Assembly: GCF_000158175.1 (NCBI RefSeq)
Contig: NZ_DS999411.1
Location: 1,150,596-1,214,595, forward strand
Direction of reading: 5' to 3'
DNA: 64,000 nt
Origin: Luminiphilus syltensis NOR5-1B
GTDB lineage: Bacteria; Pseudomonadota; Gammaproteobacteria; Pseudomonadales; Halieaceae
The notes under the pieces were generated by a model. The model did no database searches and was not told the DNA's origin. It worked only from the letters and a program-made list of their open reading frames with translations. How positions within the stretch are numbered: position 1 is the first letter of the stretch; the number at the start of each line of letters is the position of its first letter. The position numbers and the translations under genes are program-made. Of the stretch, positions 51,540 through 59,629 are shown piece by piece.

Positions 51540-52685
51540 TCAGATACCGCTTTCCGCCAGCGCCCCGCGCCAGCCATGCAGCTCGCTCACCAGCGCTTCC
51601 GGTACCTCGAGGGCTGGGAAGTGGCCGCCGTTGGCAATCTCGTCGTTGAAATAAACGATGTCGCTGAAGCGCGAATCGAGCCAGCGCCGCAGGGGTCGCA
51701 CGACCTCGTGGGGGAACTGGGAAATCCCGACGGGCAGCTCGATGGGTGTGGTGTCGAAATCGGTAAAGCTCTCCCAGTACAGCCGCGCCGAACTCGCGGC
51801 GCTGTTGGTGAGCCAATAGAGGGTGACCACATCGAGCAGCCGGTCGCGACTGACGGCGTTGTCCGGAACCCGCTGGGCGCCCTCGGCGCAGTCGGTCCAC
51901 TGGCCGTATTTTTCGAGAATCCACGCCAGCTGCCCCACCGGGGAATCGGCCAGACCGTAGCCCACGGTTTGCGGTCGCGTGGACTGCTGTTTTGAGTAAC
52001 CGCTGTCCCAGCGATCGTAAAACTCATAGCTCGCCAGCTGTTTGAGCTCGGCTTCGGTGGGGGATTCGGCGTCCCCCGGCGCGACAATGGGCAAGGTGGT
52101 GTGGATCGCCTGAAGACCGCGGGGTTGTTGCACCCCCATCGCCTGGGTGACCAGACCGCCCCAGTCGCCGCCGTGGGCGAGGTAGTGGTGGTAGCCGAGG
52201 CGTTTCATCAGCTCATCCCAGAGCCTCGCGATCTGTGGAATGCCCATGCCGTGGCGCGCGGGCTTGCCGGAAAAGCCGTAACCGGGCAGGGCGGGAATGA
52301 CCAGATCAAAGGCCATCTCCCGGGCCACCGGGTTGACCAAAGATTCGATCACCGGAAGAAACTCCAGCACCGAGCCCGGCCAGCCGTGGGTCATAAGCAG
52401 CGGCGTGGCGCCGCCGACCTCGCTGCGGATATGAAAAAAGTGGATATCGAGGCCTTCGATATTGGTCATGAACTGGGGCCACTCGTTGGCCTCCTGCTCG
52501 CAGCGGCGCCAGTCGTACCCGGTGCGCCAGTACTCGGCGAAGGACTGGACCGTGGCCAGCGGAATCCCCTGGGACCAGTCATCCACCGCCTCGCGCTCCG
52601 GGTAGCGGGTGCGGCCGAGGCGTTGTTTCAGGTCGTCGAGATCGGCTTCATCGATGGCAATGGTAAAGGGCGTGATCGCGCTCAT
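51540..52685 (-). CDS. Epoxide hydrolase (alpha/beta hydrolase, EH-N type)
   Basis: A 381-residue microsomal-type epoxide hydrolase. An EH-N domain (about 4–110) precedes the alpha/beta core. HGWPGS (100–105) is the oxyanion motif. Asp174 in HGGDWGG is the nucleophile, and the catalytic His lies in NGGHFPALE near the end. The conserved WxxG-type cap segment is present. No signal peptide is seen. It overlaps the upstream small gene by four bases (ATGA) and is followed by the symporter, which suggests uptake and ring opening of an epoxide-containing or related compound. The substrate is unknown. Confidence 0.9.
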   Translation of the reverse strand: MSAITPFTIAIDEADLDDLKQRLGRTRYPEREAVDDWSQGIPLATVQSFAEYWRTGYDWRRCEQEANEWPQFMTNIEGLDIHFFHIRSEVGGATPLLMTHGWPGSVLEFLPVIESLVNPVAREMAFDLVIPALPGYGFSGKPARHGMGIPQIARLWDELMKRLGYHHYLAHGGDWGGLVTQAMGVQQPRGLQAIHTTLPIVAPGDAESPTEAELKQLASYEFYDRWDSGYSKQQSTRPQTVGYGLADSPVGQLAWILEKYGQWTDCAEGAQRVPDNAVSRDRLLDVVTLYWLTNSAASSARLYWESFTDFDTTPIELPVGISQFPHEVVRPLRRWLDSRFSDIVYFNDEIANGGHFPALEVPEALVSELHGWRGALAESGI

Positions 52686-53047
52686 TGGGACTCGTTCATC
52701 AGTTCTTCCAGGTCCTCGCAGGCGGGGAGCGAACCGGTCGGATCCTCACCGCTCTTGATGACCTCGCAGTCGAGCTTCGAGGCCGCTTCAAAACAGGCGA
52801 CGACCTCATCGGCGCGATCGTCGGGGATGCTCGCCTCAAACTCGCCTTTTTTCGAGGCGCATTGCTGGCGCATCTGGCCGAGGGCCTTTTCGATGACGCT
52901 TTCGCTGACATCCCCGCTGGCGACCATTTCCTCGCGGACGCAGGCTTCAACCCGGTCGCACATACCGATAAAGGCATCGCCGACGTCGTTGGCCAAGGGG
53001 GTGTGTGATGCGGTGACAAGCAGGAATGCGGCAATAAAGCGCTTCAT
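52682..53047 (-). CDS. Small secreted cysteine-containing protein
   Basis: A 121-residue protein I do not recognise. A signal peptide (MKRFIAAFLLVTASHTPLA) is followed by a helical acidic domain with five cysteines at about residues 30, 36, 63, 85 and 93, plus one near 109. The spacing suggests two or three disulfides in the periplasm. It overlaps the epoxide hydrolase start, so the two are translationally coupled even though one product is exported and the other appears cytoplasmic. Confidence 0.75.
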   Translation of the reverse strand: MKRFIAAFLLVTASHTPLANDVGDAFIGMCDRVEACVREEMVASGDVSESVIEKALGQMRQQCASKKGEFEASIPDDRADEVVACFEAASKLDCEVIKSGEDPTGSLPACEDLEELMNESQ

Positions 53048-53122
53048 GGGCGTGGCTCCGTTAGAGGGCTGATCGTCAATCCTAGCGCAGCTTGGGCGAT
53101 CGTGCCCGCTGAGGCTGGCACA

Positions 53123-53156
53123 GGCTCAGTCGAAGGCTCAGTCGAAGGTCCAGTCG
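53123..53156. repeat. 12-bp tandem repeat at the SDR stop codon
   Basis: GGCTCAGTCGAA occurs twice in tandem (53123–53134 and 53135–53146), followed by a partial third copy. The SDR stop codon lies in the second copy. On the coding strand this gives two in-frame stops 12 nt apart. The unit resembles a repeat common between bacterial genes. Confidence 0.75.
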
Positions 53157-53929
53157 CCCTTGAGCTCGGCGTGGACCATGCCGCCGTCGACGACGATGGT
53201 CTCGCCAACGACGTAATCCCCGGCGCGGGAGGCCAGGTAAATCGCTGTTCCGGCCATGTCTTCATCGCGACCAATGCGGCCGGCGGGAATGGTTTGCTGC
53301 ACGTTATCGGCCTGGTCCCGCGCGGCGGTATTCATATCCGAAGCAAACGCCCCGGGCGCGATGCCACTCACGTTGATGTGGTCTTCAATCAGCCGTGCCG
53401 AGGTGCGCCGGGTGAGGTTGATCACGGCGGCCTTGGAGGCCTGATAGCTGTAAGTCTCCCAGGGGTTCAGGCGAATACCGTCGATGGAGGCAATATTGAT
53501 CACCTTACCCGGTTGCTCGGCGCTCGCGCCTGCCTTGAGCGCCGGGTAGAGCGCCTGGGTCAGAAAGAACACCGATTTCACGTTTAAATCCATGACCTTG
53601 TCCCAGCCCTGCTCGGGAAAGGCCTCGAACTCGGCAAGCCAGGCGGCGCCCGCGTTGTTGACCAGAATATCGAGGCTCGATTCCTTGGCAGCGTAGGCCT
53701 CAGCCAGCGCCTGGCACCCCGCCACCGTCGAGACATCCTGAGGCAGCGAATGGCAATTGGGGCCGAGCTCCTTGGCCACGGCGTCGCACACATCGGCCTT
53801 GCGCGAGGAGATATACACCGTCGCCCCCTGAGCGAGAAAGCCTTCGGCGATCATTCGGCCAATGCCCCGGGAGCCGCCGGTGACGAGGGCGGTGCGGCCG
53901 GCGAGGGAGAAGAGGGTGGTGGTGTTCAT
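53138..53929 (-). CDS. Short-chain dehydrogenase/reductase
   Basis: A 263-residue classical SDR. The cofactor motif is TGGSRGIGRMI, the NNAG motif follows, and the catalytic set is Ser (NIASIDG region), Tyr in YSYQASKAAV and its Lys. The end GETIVVDGGM is standard. It is probably NADP-dependent, since an Arg follows the second strand (SSRKADV). It lies 90 bp upstream of the secreted-protein gene and probably starts this operon. The substrate is unknown. Confidence 0.92.
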   Translation of the reverse strand: MNTTTLFSLAGRTALVTGGSRGIGRMIAEGFLAQGATVYISSRKADVCDAVAKELGPNCHSLPQDVSTVAGCQALAEAYAAKESSLDILVNNAGAAWLAEFEAFPEQGWDKVMDLNVKSVFFLTQALYPALKAGASAEQPGKVINIASIDGIRLNPWETYSYQASKAAVINLTRRTSARLIEDHINVSGIAPGAFASDMNTAARDQADNVQQTIPAGRIGRDEDMAGTAIYLASRAGDYVVGETIVVDGGMVHAELKGDWTFD

Positions 53930-54090
53930 AGGGTTCCTTTGAAGCATTCAGTGTTGATTATTGGACCGATTCACGCGGCGTACTCAGTGATGTCAATGGG
54001 GCCGATGGGGTCATCGCGCCGCTATTTACTGCTCGTTGACGTCTACTGCCCGGCGTCCAGCAGCAACAAAACCCATCGGTTGTTTCACCG

Positions 54091-55146
54091 CTACTGGCTT
54101 ATAGCGCTTGCCCGCCGGGCATCGCGGGCATTCAGCACCAGTGCCACCAATAAAGAAAACAGGGCACCGGCTACACCGGCAGCGGCCACGATCAGGGTCT
54201 TTTTTGGTTTCACGGGCCGGGTTGGTGCGATGGGGGGTTGGTCGATGCGAATGACCTGCAGATTATCGAGCGGGATTTTCTGGAGTACCTCGAGCTGCGC
54301 GATCTCGGCCTGTAGCTGCGCCGACACCGAGGTGTAACGCACACCCGAAGAGTCGGCAACTGCAATACCCTGCCCGGTCTCGCTCTGTGCGACCTCGGTG
54401 GCTATTCGGGTCATGTCGGTCCGGCCGTCGGCGATTTGTGCCAGGATCCGTTCGAGTTCGCGTTTTCTTTGGCTGATATTAAGGTCCAGGTTGGCGGTGA
54501 AACTGTTTGTTATGGCGGTGGTGGCTGCGGCTTTAGCCCTTTGAATAATGGCGTCTAGGGTGTCTCTTCCTGCCTCCGCGTTCTGCGCCTCGAAGGAGAG
54601 CAGTCGAATGGACTCATTGCCAGACGGAACGGTTTCTTCCTCAATATTGATTCTCGGCAAAAAGCCCTCGAGAAATAGCTGTTCCCGGGTGAGGGAAGGT
54701 GGCATTTCTTCGCCGGTCCAGGCGACGGTGCCTGGATTACTGGACATTACGGCGTCGAAAGCGCTTTGCAAAACGCTGCGTGATTGAAACTCCGCTGAAA
54801 ACTGTGCGAGTGCCGCCGCCGGACCCACGGAAAAACTGCGGGCTTTGTTCAAACCGATTAGCGCCTGTTCAGTGGCAGGCCGGATTCGCGCTTCAACTAC
54901 AAAGGTCGGTGTGGCGATTAACGTTACATAGCCTGCGGCGGCGATAACAAAGGCAGCGGTGAGCGCGACAATGAGAAAGCGCCGGCGCCAGAGGCCAGCG
55001 ATTAGTTCGAACAGGTCGATCTCGTCATCGCGGGCGTCGGACCACTGATAAGAAGGCACCCAAACGCCGGGCGGGGGAGGATTCTGGGGCTGTGGATTGC
55101 CGGTTGGGTCGACGGGGGTGTCCTGGGATTGCGATGGATTGCTCAT
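54091..55146 (-). CDS. Wzz-type polysaccharide chain-length determinant
   Basis: A 351-residue polysaccharide co-polymerase. A Pro-rich cytoplasmic N-terminus contains DEIDLFELIAGLWRRRFLIVALTAAFVIAAAGYV, the typical Wzz lead-in and first membrane helix (about 53–80). A periplasmic coiled-coil domain follows, and the C-terminal helix has the PTRPVKPKKTLIVAAAGVAGALFSL motif. It lacks a tyrosine-kinase domain, so it is of the Wzz O-antigen/EPS type. It diverges from the rfaH-like gene and probably sets sugar-chain length for this locus. Confidence 0.87.
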   Translation of the reverse strand: MSNPSQSQDTPVDPTGNPQPQNPPPPGVWVPSYQWSDARDDEIDLFELIAGLWRRRFLIVALTAAFVIAAAGYVTLIATPTFVVEARIRPATEQALIGLNKARSFSVGPAAALAQFSAEFQSRSVLQSAFDAVMSSNPGTVAWTGEEMPPSLTREQLFLEGFLPRINIEEETVPSGNESIRLLSFEAQNAEAGRDTLDAIIQRAKAAATTAITNSFTANLDLNISQRKRELERILAQIADGRTDMTRIATEVAQSETGQGIAVADSSGVRYTSVSAQLQAEIAQLEVLQKIPLDNLQVIRIDQPPIAPTRPVKPKKTLIVAAAGVAGALFSLLVALVLNARDARRASAISQ

Positions 55147-55413
55147 GAGCGGCTTTCTTTAGGGAAGGATCGGCGCATTATGACTTTCCTGCGCTGAACT
55201 GTCTTCACTTCAAGCCAAACTCTCCTTTTGTCCATTATCGGTCTTCTTTGCAGTGTCCGGCAGTATAGGGTGGTTGCGATAACCGCTTGCCCGCGCGGCC
55301 AGACTGGGAAATCCGCGGGAAGATTACTATCTAAACCATGGGAATGGCGCCACATTCAATGTTGCTCAGGCCGCGGGTACACTGAGCGATGCATTCGCAG
55401 GCGAGATCACACT

Positions 55414-55961
55414 ATGGGCACTGACCCGGCGCAGGAAAAATCCGCGATCAATGACGGGATCGCCGCCGCGCCGCGCCGCTGGTACGTGGTAGCCAGTAAA
55501 CCCCGGTCGGAAGGGGTCGCCAAAAGCCAGCTCGAGCGGCAGGGCTTTGTGACCTGCGCACCCCGGATCAAGCTGCGCAAGCGGCAACGGGGTAAGTGGC
55601 AGCAGGTCATTGAGCCGCTGTTTCCGGGCTACCTGTTTGTTGCACTGCGCCTGGGCGTGGATGACCCGGCCCCGATTCGCTCAACCCTCGGTTGCATTGG
55701 CCTGGTGCGCATGGGCCGCGAGTTTGTGCCGGTGCCCGAGGCGGTTATGCAGCCTTTGCTGTCGATCGGTGAATCACCCGATGCGTCTGAGGCGGTATTT
55801 CAGCCGGGCCAGGCCGTGCGCTTTGAGGCCGGACCCTTCGAGGGGCTTTCCGGTATTTTCAAAATGCCCAAGGGGCAGGACCGCGCCGAGGTGCTGATTA
55901 CGCTGCTCGGGTCCAGCGCTCGGTGGTGGTTTCCCGCGAGGATATCGACCCTGAGACCTAG
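55414..55961 (+). pseudogene. rfaH: RfaH-like transcription antiterminator with a C-terminal frameshift
   Basis: From the ATG at 55414 the NusG-like N-terminal domain is intact: RRWYVVASKPRSEGVAKSQLERQGF, then EPLFPGYLFVALR. After LITLLG (about 55907–55911) the frame runs on into non-homologous residues to 56058. One base shift there restores VQRSVVVSREDIDPET and a TAG at 55959–55961, the expected KOW-domain end. A single base thus seems missing in a GGG run. Repaired length is about 182 residues. RfaH acts on ops-containing polysaccharide operons. It could be a true mutation or a sequencing error. Confidence 0.85.
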
Positions 55962-56401
55962 CCCGCATATTGCACCAGTACGCTGGCCCGTCGGTAGCGC
56001 AGGTTTTTGCAACAGGGTGACGGTCAATCCACTGCTCGGTGCACTTTGCCACCAATAACCCTTGCCTGTATCTCGCTGGTTCTCGCACGCCCTGGGCGCG
56101 CATGCTTCCTGCAGCTGGGGCTACGCAACGAAACATGGCGGGAAAATGAGCCGGTTTCACGCCGCCGCAGTAGGATCATCCTAAGTCCGACAGGCTGCTA
56201 GGCGCTGATGTTTGCGGTATTGAGGAAAATGCCCCGCGCCGCTGATAATTACCCTTGCGTTCAATGGCTGAACGCGTATGCTGGCGACTGATGTTCAACA
56301 TCTGAACGCAGGGCTGCCACCTACCAACTTTATGGGAAGGTGCACGCCCTGCGGTAGCCTGCCCGGGCAAAAAAAATTTAACCACGACGGCCACGCAAAG
56401 T
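55962..56401. promoter_or_regulatory. EPS leader region with an ops-like element
   Basis: The 440-bp gap before the MarR-type gene contains TGCGGTAGCCTGC at 56350–56362. It matches 11 of 13 positions of the E. coli ops sequence GGCGGTAGCGTGC as I recall it. GCAGGGC (56308–56314) can pair with GCCCTGC (56346–56352), and CTACC with GGTAG, so a hairpin spans the site. Placement between an RfaH homologue and an EPS regulator fits an RfaH-recruiting leader. Confidence 0.6.
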
Positions 56402-56728
56402 ATGAGTGACGAACGTCACCTGAACGCCCTGCGATTACTCGAAGAAAAACCCGAAATGACCCAGCGCGAACTTGCTGCGGCGCTGGGTGTGAGCGTGGGC
56501 GCGGCCAATTATTGCCTGAAGGCATTGGTTGAAAAAGGCTGGGTGAAGCTGGAGAACTTTCAGCGCAGCAAGACCAAGGCGCGCTATCTGTATGTGCTGA
56601 CCCCCAGCGGCCTGGCGGGTAAAGCCCGGCTCACCACGGCCTTTTTGAAGCGCAAGCTGCAGGAGCACGAGCGCCTCTCCGCGGAGATCCGCTTGCTGCA
56701 GGAGGAGGCGCAGCGCAGCAATTTGTGA
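56402..56728 (+). CDS. MarR family EPS-associated transcriptional regulator
   Basis: A 108-residue winged-helix protein. MTQRELAAALGVSVGAANYCLKALVEKGWVKLENF is the recognition region and KARYLYVLTPSGLAGKARLT the wing. A C-terminal coiled coil follows. It matches the small MarR proteins that mark the start of exopolysaccharide clusters. The ops-like leader is just upstream. Directly behind it the locus is broken by recombinase and toxin–antitoxin genes. Confidence 0.88.
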   Translation: MSDERHLNALRLLEEKPEMTQRELAAALGVSVGAANYCLKALVEKGWVKLENFQRSKTKARYLYVLTPSGLAGKARLTTAFLKRKLQEHERLSAEIRLLQEEAQRSNL

Positions 56729-56780
56729 TCGTTGCGATCACCTCGCGGTTGGCGTGCTGCGGCCAGCGGAAGCTCTTTAC

Positions 56781-56846
56781 TTTGGCGGCTGGCAGGCGGA
56801 ATCGACGGTGATTCGGCATTTGCGGCAGTGGCAGTTTGTGTACTAA
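56781..56846 (+). pseudogene. Remnant of a tyrosine recombinase C-terminus
   Basis: This short frame reads FGGWQAESTVIRHLRQWQFVY and a stop. It parallels the last catalytic segment of the intact integrase at 58711–59589 (GGWQAESTVVAYLRSWQA). The nucleotide match is only partial, so it is the end of a related gene, not a fresh duplication. The tyrosine position carries His here. No upstream part of the gene is visible in front of it. Confidence 0.75.
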
Positions 56847-56888
56847 AGGCTGCCGCTTAAATGGCCAACCGTCGTTTGCCGGAGCCGC

Positions 56889-56930
56889 TATCATGATTTA
56901 TCATGACAGATCAGGAAATATCATGAGGCT
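56889..56930. promoter_or_regulatory. 10-bp phased operator array before the doc module
   Basis: TCATGA palindromes start at 56891, 56901 and 56921. At 56911 the copy is TCAGGA. The four hexamers are thus spaced exactly 10 bp apart, on one face of the helix, and end 10 bp before the antitoxin ATG. This fits cooperative binding of a ribbon-helix-helix antitoxin. Confidence 0.7.
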
Positions 56931-56936
56931 TTTGCG

Positions 56937-57170
56937 ATGGCGGTAACACGAGAAAAGTTCGCCACCCAGGTAGATGTCGAAATCCTGGCAAACGTGCGTG
57001 AGATCGCACGATCCGAGGGTCGCCAAATTCAGGCGATTGTGGAGGATGCGTTAAGAGAGCATATAGCGACGCGACAATCGCGCGCGCCCAAAGGACGGGA
57101 GCACGTGATGCAGGCGTACCTGAAGAGCACCCAGCGCTACTCGGGGCTCTACAAGAAATTGGCTGAGTGA
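56937..57170 (+). CDS. Antitoxin of a Doc module (ribbon-helix-helix type)
   Basis: A 77-residue protein whose N-terminal FATQVDVEILANVREIARSEGRQIQAIVEDALREHI has the strand–helix–helix pattern of an RHH DNA-binding domain. The tail LKSTQRYSGLYKKLAE would contact the toxin. It is not a classical Phd. It overlaps doc by four bases (GTGA) and follows the phased operator, so it is expected to repress its own promoter. Confidence 0.8.
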   Translation: MAVTREKFATQVDVEILANVREIARSEGRQIQAIVEDALREHIATRQSRAPKGREHVMQAYLKSTQRYSGLYKKLAE

Positions 57171-57544
57171 AGTTCGATTACCTGTTACTGGAGGATGTGC
57201 TCGCTATTCACCGCGACCAAATCGAGCGCTACGGTGGCTCTCACGGGTTAAGGGACCCCGGATTACTCGAGGCGGCGTTATTCCGCCCTCAGACAGGCTA
57301 TTACGACACCTTGATTGATGAGGCTGCCGCGATGTGGGAAAGCCTTTCGCAAAACCATCCCTTCGTCGACGGCAACAAGCGAACGGCCTTCGCGGCAACG
57401 TTCACTTTTCTTGCCGTCAACGGAGTTGAAATCACTGCGACCGATGAAAGCGCGCAACGACAAATTTTGGGGCTTTATGGCGCCGGAGAAATTAATTTCG
57501 AGAATCTCCGCTCGTGGCTGCTCGCCAACGCAGAAGCGGTTTAA
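57167..57544 (+). CDS. doc: Death-on-curing (Doc) family toxin
   Basis: A 125-residue Fic-fold protein with HPFVDGNKRTAF, the Doc form of the Fic motif (HxFx(D/N)GNKR), and the N-terminal LAIHRDQIERYGGSHGLRDPGLLEAAL typical of the family. Doc phosphorylates EF-Tu and stops translation. All active-site positions are present, so it appears functional. Translation starts at GTG within the antitoxin stop. Confidence 0.93.
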   Translation: MKFDYLLLEDVLAIHRDQIERYGGSHGLRDPGLLEAALFRPQTGYYDTLIDEAAAMWESLSQNHPFVDGNKRTAFAATFTFLAVNGVEITATDESAQRQILGLYGAGEINFENLRSWLLANAEAV

Positions 57545-57886
57545 TTCGTGTCGTGCGGGCCGTAAGCAATACGCGAGGCCGCACCCGCCGCTGGTAGGCG
57601 TTGCGCTGGATGACCCACAGGCTGGCGTTTGAAGATGAGGTAAAAAAGAATGGAATCCGTTCAACGCCGCTGTAAAAATAAAATTTAAGTCGGATGGGAA
57701 GTTGATTATGCCGCTGAGCAGCGCTAGCGACGCGAGATAAGCGCTGTGCATCCGGCCGAACGTGCAGAGGCCCCTGGCTGGAGCGCAGGGCAAGCGCCTC
57801 AAGATGTGGCCCGGCTATCGTCTGGTGTTACACAGCATTTGAGTCAAGAGACGGTGGACTATTTGCCATGTTAGATGCGAGAGGTA
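57545..57886. other. Non-coding stretch between two toxin–antitoxin modules
   Basis: About 340 bp with no gene I can support. I looked for integron attC-like pairs of core sites and did not find a convincing one. Confidence 0.45.
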
Positions 57887-58177
57887 TTACAGGATGCGGA
57901 TTTCCAATCCAGCCGCTCTGGCCACTTTGAAAACCGTTTCAAATTGAGGTTTTTTGCCGGGAGCAAAGGCTTTGTACAGGCTCTCTCGGCCCAGGCCAGA
58001 CTTTTCCGCAATCTCTGACATGCCTTTTGCCTTCGCAACATCACCAAGGGCCTGAAGAAACAACTCGGTGTCGCCTTCTTCAAGAATGGCACTTAGATAC
58101 GCTCTTTGCGCTTCTTCAGTATCTAAATGTTCGGCCGCATCAAAGACGGGCAGATCGCTTATTCTGCGCTTTGCCAT
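57887..58177 (-). CDS. Addiction-module antidote (HI1420-type)
   Basis: A 96-residue XRE-like antitoxin. FDAAEHLDTEEAQRAYLSAILEEGDTELFLQALGDVAKAKGMSEIA, then SGLGRESLYKAFAPGKKPQFETVFKV, is the standard pattern of the HI1420 family. The HTH covers about 48–85. It lies 3 bp behind its toxin on the same strand (toxin first), as usual for this family. Confidence 0.9.
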   Translation of the reverse strand: MAKRRISDLPVFDAAEHLDTEEAQRAYLSAILEEGDTELFLQALGDVAKAKGMSEIAEKSGLGRESLYKAFAPGKKPQFETVFKVARAAGLEIRIL

Positions 58178-58180
58178 AAC

Positions 58181-58477
58181 TTATTCCTCCAGGTCTCTTG
58201 CCAAGGATTTTGCTTTCTCAATGTCTCCCGTTTGGGTGCGCTTGGTACCTCTGCCCAACATGATCACCATTACCTTCTCTCGCTCCAAAAAATACATTCG
58301 ATAGCCCGGACCAAAGTGCTCACGCAACTCAAAAACGCCGTCACCGACTGGCTTTACATCTCCCGTCAGTCCGCGGGATACCTTCGTCAGTCGAGCGGAT
58401 ATACGACCTCTCGCTTGACCATCCAGGCTGTTGAGCCATTTAGTGAATTCTGGAAGTGGGCGAACGATTTTCCGCAT
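58181..58477 (-). CDS. RelE/ParE-type toxin (HI1419 family)
   Basis: A 98-residue small basic toxin. FTKWLNSLDGQARGRISARLTKVSRG, then GVFELREHFGPGYRMYFLEREKVMVIMLGRGTKRTQTGDIEKAK, matches the addiction-module killer (Gp49-like) family with the conserved RMYF strand. Members act on mRNA at the ribosome. Key residues seem intact. An operator-like palindrome lies 10 bp upstream of its ATG. Confidence 0.92.
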   Translation of the reverse strand: MRKIVRPLPEFTKWLNSLDGQARGRISARLTKVSRGLTGDVKPVGDGVFELREHFGPGYRMYFLEREKVMVIMLGRGTKRTQTGDIEKAKSLARDLEE

Positions 58478-58487
58478 GGGCCTATTG

Positions 58488-58501
58488 TATCCAAATGGAT
58501 A
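58488..58501. promoter_or_regulatory. Operator-like palindrome of the HI1419/HI1420 module
   Basis: TATCCA-AA-TGGATA, with perfect 6-bp arms, lies just upstream of the toxin start. On the minus strand it overlaps a TACAAT box, so binding would block the promoter. Confidence 0.6.
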
Positions 58502-58710
58502 CGGCGGGCAAGTGGTTTATGGAGCGGGCTAGTCCCGCGCCAGGATAAACAGAAAGCGGAATGAGGCAATCAGATCCGGCTTGCCGGCTCCGCAGGGCTT
58601 GTTGATTCAACAGGCAGTAAGCGTTTCCATCAAAACAAGGCGATTAATTGATTAGCGATTGTTTGTGACTAAGCTCTTGTAACAGGGCTGACTCAGGGAA
58701 GGGGCTCACA

Positions 58711-59589
58711 ATGATCGAGGAACTGTTCGCCGAGTTTGAAGGCGCGTTTGCTGAGAACACCATTCGTAGCTACCGGTCCGACTTCAGCCGATTTTCCCGG
58801 TGGTGTGACGAGAATGATTTGGCACCACTGGATGCGACTTCGGAAGACCTTGCTGGTTTCGCCGAATATCTTGCCAAGACCTGTGTCGGCTCCACTGTAC
58901 GCCGTCATGTAGCCAGCATTAGTTCGATTCTAAAGCTGAGCGGCCGGGAAGATATCGGCAAGGGCGCCCCGGTGGTATTGGCGATGAAGCGCATTTATCG
59001 CCGCAAAGGAAGATGGCAGCGTCAGGCGATACCTCTGACGCATAACGTATTGCAGGCACTTCTAGCGGAATGTGATGACAGTCACCGCGGCCTGCGTGAC
59101 AGGGTTATGCTCAGGTTGGGGTACGAGACCATGCGTCGTCGCCACGAGCTATGCAGCTTTCGGTTTGAGGACCTGGAGCAACTCCCCAGCGGCAAGGCTG
59201 CCCTGCGGCTGCGGTTTTCCAAGACAGATCAATACGGTGCTGGCAAGCTGATCCCTATCAGTGAAGTTCTGCATGGGGATATTCAGCGCTGGGGCGAGTT
59301 GACAGGCAACACGGGGTACCTGCTGCGCCGGGTCTACCGTAAAGGTGAGATTGGCAGCGACCTTCATCCAGGCGGCATTGCTCGTCGATTGCAGGAATTA
59401 CAGCAGCAGGCCGGCCTGGAATTGGGCGGTAAGCTAAGTGGTCACTCATTTCGCGTGGGCGCTGCTCTTGACCTGCTGGAGCGGGGTGAGAGTCTGGAGA
59501 AGATCATGTTGCGCGGTGGCTGGCAGGCGGAGTCCACGGTAGTGGCCTATCTACGCTCCTGGCAGGCCAGTCAGGATATCGAACCGTGA
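58711..59589 (+). CDS. Tyrosine-type site-specific recombinase (integrase)
   Basis: A 292-residue recombinase. A SAM-like core-binding domain (about 1–85) with TIRSYRSDFSRFSRWCDEN precedes the catalytic domain. The catalytic set appears complete: Arg in MRRRHELCSF, Lys in FSKTDQYGAGKLIPI, HSFRVGAA (His/Arg), GGWQAES with Trp at the second His position, and Tyr in VVAYLRSW. It lies inside the toxin–antitoxin block, and a remnant of a relative lies at 56781–56846. Confidence 0.92.
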   Translation: MIEELFAEFEGAFAENTIRSYRSDFSRFSRWCDENDLAPLDATSEDLAGFAEYLAKTCVGSTVRRHVASISSILKLSGREDIGKGAPVVLAMKRIYRRKGRWQRQAIPLTHNVLQALLAECDDSHRGLRDRVMLRLGYETMRRRHELCSFRFEDLEQLPSGKAALRLRFSKTDQYGAGKLIPISEVLHGDIQRWGELTGNTGYLLRRVYRKGEIGSDLHPGGIARRLQELQQQAGLELGGKLSGHSFRVGAALDLLERGESLEKIMLRGGWQAESTVVAYLRSWQASQDIEP

Positions 59590-59629
59590 ATATTGATTGT
59601 AACGCGTAACGTTATAGGTTACATTCGAT

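Noticed and set aside
52101-53072. Plus-strand frame of 323 codons across the epoxide hydrolase and small secreted protein
   Set aside because: It is the complement of two well-supported genes and shows no family motif.
57545-57886. Possible integron cassette site among the toxin–antitoxin modules
   Set aside because: Toxin modules are common in chromosomal integrons, but I found no attC-like paired core sites, and the recombinase is not IntI-like in its visible motifs.
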